A DNA stretch of 64,000 nucleotides, from NCBI GenBank assembly GCA_027531145.1, contig JAPZRF010000004.1, positions 124,001 through 188,000 of the forward strand, written 5' to 3'. Below, piece after piece: positions 48,144 to 56,415 of this stretch. The notes beneath the pieces are model-generated. The model saw only the letters and a list, made by a program, of their open reading frames with translations. It was not told the DNA's origin and ran no database searches. The translations under genes and the position numbers were made by a program. The DNA comes from Brevundimonas sp. Its GTDB lineage: Bacteria > Pseudomonadota > Alphaproteobacteria > Caulobacterales > Caulobacteraceae. How positions within the stretch are numbered: position 1 is the first letter of the stretch; every line of letters starts with the position of its first letter.

Positions 48144-48164
48144 CGTCGGAGAATAAGTCCGACG
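48144..48164 (+). terminator. possible terminator after the MBL gene
   Basis: CGTCGGA and TCCGACG form a perfect 7-bp stem around GAATAAG immediately after the stop codon TAG. No T-run follows, so termination would be weak. Confidence 0.35.
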
Positions 48165-48573
48165 AATACAGGGCGATCCCTTCGCCCCGCCGCTGCCTGA
48201 CCCGGGAACCGGACCGCCGGCCGTCGACCTGCCGGAAGTCCGGACGCCAACGGCCCCGGACCAGGAGCTCCCGCCGCCCGACTCACCGACCTCGCCGATC
48301 CGCTCGCCGCAGGATCCGGGTTGAGACGCTCCTGCAAGCGGCGCAAGACCGGCTATCCGATGGCAGTCTGTCGCGGAACCGGCACCGTTCCCTCGCGGCC
48401 CAGACCGGCCGCAAGGGCGGCGAGGCCTCGCACGCCGGCCGCAACCGGCCCAGGGGCGGACAACCGGAATCCTGCGGCTGAAGCCGGCCTTCTGCCCAGC
48501 CTTCCGGAGGGGTGCCACCACACGGGGCCGCCCCTCTGCGATCGCCGGGCGATCCCGGCCCGACGCGTGCAGC
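48144..48573. other. gene-poor 430-base interval with degenerate reading frames
   Basis: Lies between the convergent MBL and egtB-egtD genes. After the hairpin, a plus-strand frame 48175-48324 reads like a small proline-rich protein (DPFAPPLPDPGTGPP) but has no start codon. A second plus-strand frame, ending at 48481, contains AAQTGRKGGEASHAGRN, similar to KGG stress-repeat proteins, again without a good start. I consider these remnants at best. Confidence 0.4.
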
Positions 48574-50721
48574 TCAGATCGCCGAAAGCACGGCCAGGGC
48601 GACCTGCGGCATCCCGCTCACATGGAAGGCGTCAACCCGCCAGCCGCTGCGCCGGGCAAGGGCCTCCACCATGGCCCGGTCGAACTTGTGGGCGCTCTCG
48701 GTATGAACCGTCTCCCCCGCCGCGAACACAGCCTCGTGATCTCCGACGACGAAGCGGAGCTGGCGGCTCGCCACGAGGTGCATCTCGATCCGGCGGGCCT
48801 CGGCGTTCCAGTTCGCCCGGTGCTCAAAGTCGTAAGGCGATACCGCCGCCCCGAGCTCTCGCGCGGCCCGGGCGATCAGATTGCGGTTGAAGGCCGCGGT
48901 GACACCGGTGGCGTCGCTATAGGCGGCCACAAGCGTGGCCTCATCCTTGATCAGGTCCACGCCAAGGATGAACAGGGCGTCGTCGCCCAGCATGTCCCGC
49001 GCGGCCGCCAGAAAGCGCCGCTGCTCGCCCGGCCCTAGGTTGCCGATGGTCGATCCGGGAAAGAAGCCGATCCGTCTGCCGGCCGGCGTCCCCGCCGGCA
49101 AACGCACGGCGGAGAGGAAGTCCGCCTCGAGCGGCAGGACCTTCAACGCCGGATAGGCCTGACCGAGCTGCGTCACCGCGCCCTGCAGCGCCGAAGGGCT
49201 GATATCGATCGGCACATAGGCGGCGAGATCGGGGGACGCATCCAGCAGCAGCCGGGTCTTCTCGCTCGCACCCGAACCGTACTCCACGAGCACCGCGCCA
49301 TCGCCGAAGGCGGCGGCGATCTCCGGCGCGGTCTCGCGAAGCAGGCCCAGCTCCTGTCGGGTGGGATAGTATTCCGGCAGGACCGTGATCTGTTCGAACA
49401 GGGCCGACCCCGCAGCGTCGTAGAACCACTTCGGCGATACCTGTTTCGGCGTCCTGGCCAGGCCTGCCCCGAGCGCGCGGGCAAACGCCACGCCCGCCGC
49501 GCCCGCATTGCGGGCCAGACGCAGCCCGCTGAAGGCCCAGCGCTGATGCGGATAGTAGAAGTTTCGATAGGTGACCCGGGCATGGCTGCCCGGCGTGGCG
49601 AAGGCCGAGCCGCGCAGCACCATCTGGTTGGCCATGAACTTGCCGTTGTACTCGGCGGCCGTACCGGGGGTCGGGCGGAATCCTGGATAGGGCGCGTAGG
49701 CGGACACCGTCCATTGCCAGACCTCGCCGAACAGGCCGGACAGCGAGTCGCCCTCCGTTATCGCGGCATACTCCCACTCGGCTTCCGTCGGTAGGCGGGC
49801 ACCGGCCCAGCGTGCGAAGGCCTCGGCCTCGTAGAAGCTGATGTGACGGACCGGCGCGGCCAGATCGACCGGCCGACGCCCGGCCAGGGTCATGACGCTC
49901 CAGTCCCCGTCTCTCTCCGCGCGCCAGTAGAGCGGGGCCTGCCAGTCCCCGCCCCGCGCCGCCGCCCAGCCATCGGCGAGCCACAGCTCGACGCGGCCGT
50001 AACCGCCGTCCTCGATGAAGGCGAGCCAGTCGCCATTGGTCACCAGTCCGCGCGCCATTTCGAAGGGCGGGATCCAGACGGTGTGACGCGGCCCCTCATT
50101 GTCGAAGGCGAAGCCCGCGCCCGGCGCGGCACCGACGTCGGCCCTGCCCCCCTCGAACACCGCCCAGTCGGAGGAGGCAGTCGCGGACGCCGGGGCCGCG
50201 AGCCGCGGCTCCGCCGGATAGGCGGCGGGGTCCAGCGGCGATGCCGCCATGAGGGCCAGCAGGTCCGAGAGGAAGAGCTCCTGATGCTGCTGGTCGTGGT
50301 GCAGTCCCAGCTCAAACAGATAGGTCTCCAGCGGCCCGTCGAGACCCGTCTCAAGACGATTGCGCGTCCGGCGGTCGATCTCTGCCCGGTAGGCCAGTAC
50401 CTCGGCCAGCGAGGGCCGGGTCATCAGGCCCCGCGCCCCGCGCGCCACACGGGTGCCGACCGCATCATAGTAGGAATTGAACACCTGCTGCAGGCGTGGA
50501 TCGACCGGCACATAGGCAGGATCGCGGGCGAGGATCATCGCTTCAAAGAACCAGCTGGTGTGGCCGAGGTGCCACTTGCCCGGGCTCGCGTCGGACATGG
50601 CCTGGGCCGCGAGATCCTCCGCCGACAAGCCGTTGGCCAGACGCGGCATGACGGCCCGCACCTCGTCGTAGCGCCGCGCCTCAGGCCCGGCCAGCACCTC
50701 GATCCTAGCCGTCTGGTTCAT
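48574..50721 (-). CDS. fused ergothioneine enzymes EgtB-EgtD
   Basis: One 715-residue frame joins two enzymes. Residues 1 to about 420 are EgtB, the iron sulfoxide synthase linking trimethylhistidine (hercynine) to a thiol: DinB-like part with iron ligands His51 (KWHLGHTSWFFE) and His142/His146 (HHDQQHQE), then the FGE-like part (LPTEAEWEYAA, YRNFYYPHQRWAFSGLRLAR). Residues about 427-715 are EgtD, the SAM-dependent histidine trimethyltransferase: SPKWFYDAAGSALFEQITVL, YYPTRQE, VEYGSGASEKT, GFFPGSTIGNL. The order is the reverse of fungal Egt1. It differs from OvoA, whose methyltransferase is of another type. No stop or frameshift is visible at the joint. Confidence 0.9.
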   Translation of the reverse strand: MNQTARIEVLAGPEARRYDEVRAVMPRLANGLSAEDLAAQAMSDASPGKWHLGHTSWFFEAMILARDPAYVPVDPRLQQVFNSYYDAVGTRVARGARGLMTRPSLAEVLAYRAEIDRRTRNRLETGLDGPLETYLFELGLHHDQQHQELFLSDLLALMAASPLDPAAYPAEPRLAAPASATASSDWAVFEGGRADVGAAPGAGFAFDNEGPRHTVWIPPFEMARGLVTNGDWLAFIEDGGYGRVELWLADGWAAARGGDWQAPLYWRAERDGDWSVMTLAGRRPVDLAAPVRHISFYEAEAFARWAGARLPTEAEWEYAAITEGDSLSGLFGEVWQWTVSAYAPYPGFRPTPGTAAEYNGKFMANQMVLRGSAFATPGSHARVTYRNFYYPHQRWAFSGLRLARNAGAAGVAFARALGAGLARTPKQVSPKWFYDAAGSALFEQITVLPEYYPTRQELGLLRETAPEIAAAFGDGAVLVEYGSGASEKTRLLLDASPDLAAYVPIDISPSALQGAVTQLGQAYPALKVLPLEADFLSAVRLPAGTPAGRRIGFFPGSTIGNLGPGEQRRFLAAARDMLGDDALFILGVDLIKDEATLVAAYSDATGVTAAFNRNLIARAARELGAAVSPYDFEHRANWNAEARRIEMHLVASRQLRFVVGDHEAVFAAGETVHTESAHKFDRAMVEALARRSGWRVDAFHVSGMPQVALAVLSAI

Positions 50722-50858
50722 GCCGCGCTCCCCCGGACGCCCCGCGGTGCCACCCTAGCACCATATGCGCGAGGGGGAGCGGGCCGGTTTCCTGACGGCG
50801 ACTCCAGCTGTGTGGGTGCCCGGCCCTTCAGGTCCCGGCACCTGCCCCCGGCCCCGCC

Positions 50859-52070
50859 TCAGCGTACCGGTCGGCCGCCGTGCTTCGCGTACTCCAGCCT
50901 GGCGATGGTGCGGTTGTGCACCTCGTCCGGCCCGTCGGCGATGCGCAGGGTACGCACCGTGGCATAGAGCTCGGCCAGCGGCGTGTCGGGCGACACGCCT
51001 GCGCCACCGAACGCCTGGATGGCATCGTCGATGACCTGCAGCGCCATGCGCGGTGCGGCGACCTTGATCTGGGCGATCTCGGACTTGGCACCCTTGGCCC
51101 CGATCTCGTCCATCATCCACGCTGCCTTGAGAACCAGCAGGCGGCACATCTCTATGTTGATGCGCGCCTCAGCGACGCGCTGCTCCCACACTGAGTGCTC
51201 GGCGATGACTTTCCGGAAGGCGGTGCGATTTAGCAGACGCTCGCACATCAGCTCCAGCGCCCGCTCGGCGCAGCCGATCACCCGCATGCAGTGATGGATG
51301 CGGCCCGGCCCGAGACGTCCCTGGGCGATCTCGAAACCGCGCCCCTCGCCGGCGATCAGGTTCTCCACCGGCACCCGGACGTTCTCCAGTACGACCTCGG
51401 CGTGGCCGATCGGCAGTTCGTCATAGCCGAACACCTTCAGCATCCGCTCAACGCGGAACCCGGGCGTATCGACCGGAACGATGATCTGGCTCTGCTGCTG
51501 ATGGGTCGCGGCACCCGGATCGGTCTTGCCCATGACGATAGTCACGGCAACGTTCGGATGGGCCATGTTGGTCGACCACCACTTGCGCCCGTTGATCACA
51601 TATTGATCACCGTCGCGCTCGATGCGGGTCTCGATGTTGGTAGCGTCCGAGCTCGCCACGCCCGGTTCAGTCATCAGGAAGGCCGAGCGGATTTCGCCCG
51701 CCATGAGCGGCTTGAGCCAGCGTGCCTGCTGCTCAGCGTTCCCGTACATATGGAGGACTTCCATGTTGCCGGTGTCGGGAGCGTTGCAGTTGAACACCTC
51801 GGCCGACCAGAGATGGCGGCCCATCAGCTCGGCCAGCGGCGCATACTCAAGGTTGGTAAGTCCCGCACCGTGCTCCCCGGGCAGGAACATGTTCCAAAGA
51901 CCAGCTTCACGGGCCTCGGCCTTGAGCCGCTCCATGGTCGGGGGCTGACGGCTTGGTGCCTCGGCCACCTCGGCGCGATAGGTCTCCTCGACCGGGATCA
52001 CCCGGTCGTTGAGAAAGCGGGCGACCCGCTCGCGCCAGTGGTCGGCGCGTTCGCTGGGCTGGAAATGCAT
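50859..52070 (-). CDS. acyl-CoA dehydrogenase
   Basis: Flavoprotein dehydrogenase, 403 residues. Typical segments: FLMTEPGVASSDATNIETRIE (FAD/substrate loop), RKWWSTNMAHP, GRIHHCMRVIG, and the C-terminal QAFGGAGVSPDTPLAELYA helix pair. It resembles the ACAD10/11-like class that handles medium or long acyl-CoAs, but the catalytic base cannot be assigned with certainty by eye. An SCP2 gene follows it upstream on the same strand, a common pairing in lipid metabolism. Confidence 0.93.
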   Translation of the reverse strand: MHFQPSERADHWRERVARFLNDRVIPVEETYRAEVAEAPSRQPPTMERLKAEAREAGLWNMFLPGEHGAGLTNLEYAPLAELMGRHLWSAEVFNCNAPDTGNMEVLHMYGNAEQQARWLKPLMAGEIRSAFLMTEPGVASSDATNIETRIERDGDQYVINGRKWWSTNMAHPNVAVTIVMGKTDPGAATHQQQSQIIVPVDTPGFRVERMLKVFGYDELPIGHAEVVLENVRVPVENLIAGEGRGFEIAQGRLGPGRIHHCMRVIGCAERALELMCERLLNRTAFRKVIAEHSVWEQRVAEARINIEMCRLLVLKAAWMMDEIGAKGAKSEIAQIKVAAPRMALQVIDDAIQAFGGAGVSPDTPLAELYATVRTLRIADGPDEVHNRTIARLEYAKHGGRPVR

Positions 52071-52145
52071 GGGCTTCCTCCTTGAAGCAAAACGACGCGG
52101 CCCCGGAGGACCGCGCCCTTCGCGGGATTACAGTATGGCCAAGGC

Positions 52146-52451
52146 TCAGCTCTTCAGCAGCGGGGCGAGCTTCTGGGCGATCATCATGTCGCCGTCGATC
52201 TTCAGCTTGCCCTGCATGAAGGCCATCATCGGATCCAGCTTGCCTTCGGACAGGGCGATGAAGTCATCCCAGCTGATCCGCACCGTGGCGTCCGCTGGCT
52301 TGTCTTCATTGGTCACCGAGTTCGGCGACGAGGCACCGTCGATGAAGATCTTGCCAGCGTCGCCGAGGTCGAGCCTCACGGTCTTGCCGAGGCCGGAGTT
52401 GTCGCCCACGGCGCTGCGGATGCGATCGGTCACGGAAGCCAGGTCGGTCAT
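52146..52451 (-). CDS. SCP2 sterol-binding domain protein
   Basis: 101 residues forming a single SCP2 fold: VRLDLGDAGKIFIDG, ATVRISWDDFIALSEGKLDPM, and the end AFMQGKLKIDGDMMIAQKL are the hallmark pieces. It binds lipids or acyl-CoA in the cytoplasm. Transcribed ahead of the acyl-CoA dehydrogenase with a 75-base gap. Confidence 0.93.
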   Translation of the reverse strand: MTDLASVTDRIRSAVGDNSGLGKTVRLDLGDAGKIFIDGASSPNSVTNEDKPADATVRISWDDFIALSEGKLDPMMAFMQGKLKIDGDMMIAQKLAPLLKS

Positions 52452-52537
52452 TCGCGTCTCTCCTGATGGGGATTTGGGACGGAACGCCTAACCCGGCCGC
52501 CGTAAGGTGCCAAGATCACGTTGCGGAAAGCAACGGA

Positions 52538-53224
52538 TCAGAATCCGATCTTCAGGCTGGCGACGATCCGCTCATCGCTGAGCGGTGTGTCGATGTCCGT
52601 GTCGTGATAGCGGAAGTCGAGGACCGCCCCCTCCTTGATGGTGTAGCCTGCCCCGATGTTCCACGTCGTGTAGTCATCAGACACATCGAGCGTCTGGTAC
52701 CCGAGGGCGCCCGAAACTGACCACTGGTCCGAAACGGCGAAGCCGACGTTCGCTTCATAATAGACCGCTTCCTCATCGGCGACGCCGAAGATGTCTGGCG
52801 AATAGTAGACCACAGCCCCGACCGTGGCCGGCCCCACCGCGCGGGACGCAGCCGCCTTGAACTCGTAATAGGTATAGTCGGCCGCGTCAGGTTCACCGGG
52901 GTAGAAGTAACCGAGAATGCCGAAGTCGAAGGCATAGCCATAGGCCTCAGTGCGATAGCCGCCATAGAGGTCGATCTCGCCATCCGTGTCATCGTCGAAC
53001 TCGACATTCGACGCCCAGGCGCCGACGTAGAATGACCCGAGCGTCACGTCGACGCCGCCCTGTAGCGCCGGATCCTCGCTGGTCTGACTGAAGCCGCGAT
53101 AAACGTAGTCGGATGTGACGCCGATGTTGAATGCCACTTCCGGCTCCTGGGCCGATGCGGCACCGGCAGCCAGTACCGCCGCAACGGCCGTTGCGGCGAA
53201 AACCGCGGACCTGATGAACTTCAT
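52538..53224 (-). CDS. TorF family outer-membrane beta-barrel protein
   Basis: 228 residues; signal peptide (AVFAATAVAAVLAAGAASAQ) and then beta-strands rich in Tyr/Gly with FNIGVTSDYVYRGFSQTSEDPALQGG, the signature of the TorF/Gcw_chp family of putative porins, ending in KIGF. Members commonly sit beside amtB, as here, so a role in nitrogen-compound uptake has been suggested; that is association only. Confidence 0.9.
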   Translation of the reverse strand: MKFIRSAVFAATAVAAVLAAGAASAQEPEVAFNIGVTSDYVYRGFSQTSEDPALQGGVDVTLGSFYVGAWASNVEFDDDTDGEIDLYGGYRTEAYGYAFDFGILGYFYPGEPDAADYTYYEFKAAASRAVGPATVGAVVYYSPDIFGVADEEAVYYEANVGFAVSDQWSVSGALGYQTLDVSDDYTTWNIGAGYTIKEGAVLDFRYHDTDIDTPLSDERIVASLKIGF

Positions 53225-53315
53225 GACTTATCCCCTCTGTAACGTCCGCGCCGACAGGGCTGCGGAGCGGTGAAAACGCATTGATTCTAGATTAAAGGCG
53301 TCAGCTGCGATTCGT

Positions 53316-54770
53316 TCAAGCGTGGTCGAGCGCCTCGCCGTGCAGGTGCGAGTCGAGCCCCTCTTCCTCCTGCGCCTCGGTCACTCGCAGGCCTGTCGTG
53401 AACTTGCAGATCAGCAGGATCACAGAGGTGGCCACCGCACTCCAGGCGACGGTGAAGGCGAGGCCCATGGCCTGGTTGGCGACGTTCGCGCCTTCCGACA
53501 GACCATTTATGGCCGTGGAGGCGAAGACGCCGGTCAGCAGCGCCCCGAGAAGGCCACCGGCACCGTGGATGCCGAAAGCGTCGAGACTGTCATCGTAGCG
53601 CAGCAGCTTCTTGATCCAGACTGAGGCAGCATAGCAGAACGGGCCCGCCACCGCGCCGATGAGCACGGCACCCTTCGGATCGACGAAGCCCGCCGCCGGG
53701 GTGATGGCCACCAGACCGGCGACAAGCCCGGACAGCACACCGATCAGCGACGGCTTCCGCTTCTCGATGACCTCGACGATCTTCCAGGTCAGCGAGGCGG
53801 CCATGGCGGCCAGCAGGGTGTTGAGCAGGGCCACGCCGGCGAGGGCGTCGGCCGCCCAGGCGGAGCCGGCGTTGAAGCCGATCCAGCCGACCAGCAGCAG
53901 CGAGGCACCGATCATCGTCAGCACCGGATTGTGGGCAACGATCGGCGACTGGCCGTAGCCCTTGCGCGCGCCGAGGAAGATGGCGCAGACCAGACCGGCT
54001 ACGCCCGAATTGACGTGCACCACGGCCCCGCCCGCGAAGTCGAGCACCCCGGCCGAGCCGAGGAAGCCGCCGCCCCAGACCCAGTGACAGATCGGGGCGT
54101 AGACGAAGAGGGTCCATAACGCCGTGAACAGCAGCAGGCCCGAGTACTTGATGCGCTCGGCGAAGGCACCGGTGACCAGTGCCGGGGTGATGATGGCGAA
54201 GGTCAGCTGGAACGCGATCCACAGAAACTCGGGGAGACCCGGCGCGGCCGCATAGGCCGTCTCCATGGTCACGCCATTCAGGAACGCGGCCTCGAGCCCC
54301 CCGATGACCGAGTTCACTTCCTCACCCGAGAAGCCAAAAGCGGGCTGTCCCACGCCGAAAGACAGACTGTAGCCGGCGGCGAACCAGGCGAGGGTGACGA
54401 CGGCGGCCACGCCGAGCGACTGGGTGATGGTGGCGATGACGTTCTTGCGCCGCACCATGCCGCCATAGAAGAGCGCGAGACCCGGCAGGGTCATCAGCAG
54501 CACCAGGGCCGTCGAGGTGAGGATCCAGGAGCTCGCGGCACCGTCGATCTGGGCGACAGCCTGGTGCGACAGCAGGGCCGGTGCCTCAGCAGCAGGTTCG
54601 GCGATCACCTCGGCCGCGAGGGCAGTCTCGGCCGGTGCAGCATCGGCCGCCGCCTCGGCCACGGCCGGCACCACGGACTCCTGCGCAAAGGCACCCCCTA
54701 CCCAGAACAGGGCGAGGGTCAGAAGACAGAGCGCAAGTGCGCCCGGTAGACGATTCAGGATTTGCGACAT
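53316..54770 (-). CDS. amtB: ammonium transporter
   Basis: Trimeric ammonium channel, 484 residues. After a signal-like N-terminus (ALALCLLTLALFWVGGAFAQ) and an Ala/Glu-rich segment to about 75, the eleven-helix Amt core follows: LFYGGMVRRKNVIAT, the first pore histidine in VYAPICHWVWGGG and the second in FGIHGAGG. I start at ATG 54770, preceded by AAGGGGGA. No glnK/glnB gene is adjacent, which is unusual because the pair is normally linked. It diverges from gltD, so both nitrogen units share the 205-base gap. Confidence 0.96.
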   Translation of the reverse strand: MSQILNRLPGALALCLLTLALFWVGGAFAQESVVPAVAEAAADAAPAETALAAEVIAEPAAEAPALLSHQAVAQIDGAASSWILTSTALVLLMTLPGLALFYGGMVRRKNVIATITQSLGVAAVVTLAWFAAGYSLSFGVGQPAFGFSGEEVNSVIGGLEAAFLNGVTMETAYAAAPGLPEFLWIAFQLTFAIITPALVTGAFAERIKYSGLLLFTALWTLFVYAPICHWVWGGGFLGSAGVLDFAGGAVVHVNSGVAGLVCAIFLGARKGYGQSPIVAHNPVLTMIGASLLLVGWIGFNAGSAWAADALAGVALLNTLLAAMAASLTWKIVEVIEKRKPSLIGVLSGLVAGLVAITPAAGFVDPKGAVLIGAVAGPFCYAASVWIKKLLRYDDSLDAFGIHGAGGLLGALLTGVFASTAINGLSEGANVANQAMGLAFTVAWSAVATSVILLICKFTTGLRVTEAQEEEGLDSHLHGEALDHA

Positions 54771-54788
54771 GCCAGTATCCCCCTTGCT

Positions 54789-54806
54789 ATCTCGCAGATG
54801 CGAGAT
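54789..54806. promoter_or_regulatory. perfect palindrome between amtB and gltD
   Basis: ATCTCGCA-GA-TGCGAGAT is an 8-bp perfect inverted repeat 18 bases upstream of the amtB start. A second palindrome GTCGC-GT-GCGAC lies at 54841-54852. Either could be an operator for a nitrogen regulator or, for the first, a hairpin in the amtB leader. I found no clear sigma-54 promoter (GGCAC-N5-TTGC) in this gap. Confidence 0.4.
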
Positions 54807-54975
54807 GTGTACCTCATTTTCACAACACGCAAGGGGGTTCGTCGCGTGCGACGCATTTTTCATGCGCGTGCGGCCCTCCGAAAAGGCCATAGCGCAAGTT
54901 TGTTGCGTTGCGCATGCGAAGACCCTATGGTCTTTCTCCCGCGTTTCATCTGTGGCCAGAAGAGGGGGCGCCGCC

Positions 54976-56415
54976 GTGGCCGACGCCAACCAGAAGTTCG
55001 TCATCGTTCCGCACGCCACTCCGGCGAAAACCGGCGCGGATCTCCGCGTGCAGGACTTCGCGGAAATCTATGCAGGCTTCATGGATACGGCCGCCCGCGA
55101 CCAGGCCAGCCGCTGCGCCCAATGCGGAGTGCCCTTCTGCCAGTCGGCCTGTCCGCTCGAGAACAACATTCCCGACTGGCTGCGGCTAGCCGCTGAGGGA
55201 CGACCGGAAGAGGCCTGGGCCCAGGCCGAAGCGACCAGCGCCCTGCCCGAGATCTGCGGCCGGGTCTGCCCGCAGGATCGTCTGTGCGAAGGTGCGTGCA
55301 CTCTCGAACGCTCGGGCTGGACCACCGTCACGATCGGGTCGGTAGAGCGCTGGCTCGGCGACATGGCCTTCGAGAACGGTTGGGTCACCCCGATCCGGCC
55401 GCGGGTGGAACGCGGTCAGTCGGTCGGGATCATTGGTGCCGGCCCGGCCGGGCTGGCCGCAGCCGACCGGCTACGTTCTGCCGGTTACGCCGTGACCGTC
55501 TATGACCGCCACGACCGCGCGGGCGGCCTTCTGACCTATGGCATCCCCGGATTCAAGCTGGAGAAGCCCGTCGTCATGCGGCGGGTGGACCGCCTCATCG
55601 AGGGTGGCGTGACCTTCCGGCTCGGCGTTGAGGTTGGCAGCCACCTCCCGTTCGACGACCTGCGGGCGGCGCACGATGCGGTCCTCGTCGCCACCGGCGT
55701 CTATCAGGCCCGTCGCCTCACCGCGCCGGGCTGCGGTTCGCGCGGCGTGATTGCAGCACTGAACTACCTGATCGCTTCCAACCGGAAGGGCTTCGGCGAT
55801 GATGTTCCGCCGTTCGACAGCGGCGACCTGAATGCGGCCGGCAAGCGCGTGGTGGTGATCGGTGGCGGTGACACGGCCATGGACTGCGTGCGGACCGCCA
55901 TCCGGCAGGGTGCCACCTCGGTCACCTGCCTCTATCGGCGGGACCGCGCCAATATGCCCGGCAGCGCCCGCGAGGTGGGCAACGCCGAAGAGGAAGGCGT
56001 CCGCTTCGAATGGCTCGCGGCCCCGCGCGCCATCCTGGGGGGTGCCGAGAGCGTGACCGGAGTTCGCGCCGCCCGCATGGCGCTGGCCAGCCAGAACAGT
56101 GAGGGGCGCTGGACCGTAGAGGAGGTCGACGGAGGTGACTTCGAGCTTCCGGCCGATCTGGTGATCGAGGCGCTCGGCTTCGAGCCGGAGGACCTCCCGA
56201 GCCTGTTCGAGACCCCTGACCTCGCCGTGACCGAGTGGGGTACGGTGCGCACGGCGCGGCGCACCAGGGCTACGACGCTGGAGGGCGTGTTCGCCGCCGG
56301 CGACATCGTGCGCGGTGCCTCGCTCGTGGTCTGGGCCGTGCGCGACGGGCAGGACGCCGCCGCCGAGATCGACGCCTGGCTGAAGTCCCGTCTGCCTGAA
56401 AGGGCCGCGGCATGA
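54976..56415 (+). CDS. gltD: glutamate synthase small (beta) subunit
   Basis: NADPH-oxidising FAD subunit of GOGAT, 479 residues. N-terminal cysteine clusters for 4Fe-4S (CAQCGVPFCQSACPLENNIP and CGRVCPQDRLCEGAC), FAD motif GIIGAGPAGLAAADRL and NADPH motif VVVIGGGDTAMDC. I start at GTG 54976 with AGAGGGGG seven bases before it; the longer frame upstream overlaps amtB. Its stop overlaps the gltB start as ATGA. The order gltD-gltB is the reverse of E. coli. Confidence 0.96.
   Translation: MADANQKFVIVPHATPAKTGADLRVQDFAEIYAGFMDTAARDQASRCAQCGVPFCQSACPLENNIPDWLRLAAEGRPEEAWAQAEATSALPEICGRVCPQDRLCEGACTLERSGWTTVTIGSVERWLGDMAFENGWVTPIRPRVERGQSVGIIGAGPAGLAAADRLRSAGYAVTVYDRHDRAGGLLTYGIPGFKLEKPVVMRRVDRLIEGGVTFRLGVEVGSHLPFDDLRAAHDAVLVATGVYQARRLTAPGCGSRGVIAALNYLIASNRKGFGDDVPPFDSGDLNAAGKRVVVIGGGDTAMDCVRTAIRQGATSVTCLYRRDRANMPGSAREVGNAEEEGVRFEWLAAPRAILGGAESVTGVRAARMALASQNSEGRWTVEEVDGGDFELPADLVIEALGFEPEDLPSLFETPDLAVTEWGTVRTARRTRATTLEGVFAAGDIVRGASLVVWAVRDGQDAAAEIDAWLKSRLPERAAA

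Noticed and set aside
47298-48521. Upstream extension of the trigger factor frame
   Set aside because: Runs antisense to the MBL hydrolase gene; the family N-terminus starts at 47297.
54517-54975. Upstream extension of the gltD frame
   Set aside because: Overlaps amtB on the other strand; GTG 54976 has the proper ribosome site and family start.
54771-54975. Sigma-54 promoter for amtB or gltD
   Set aside because: No GGCAC-N5-TTGC match found by eye on either strand.
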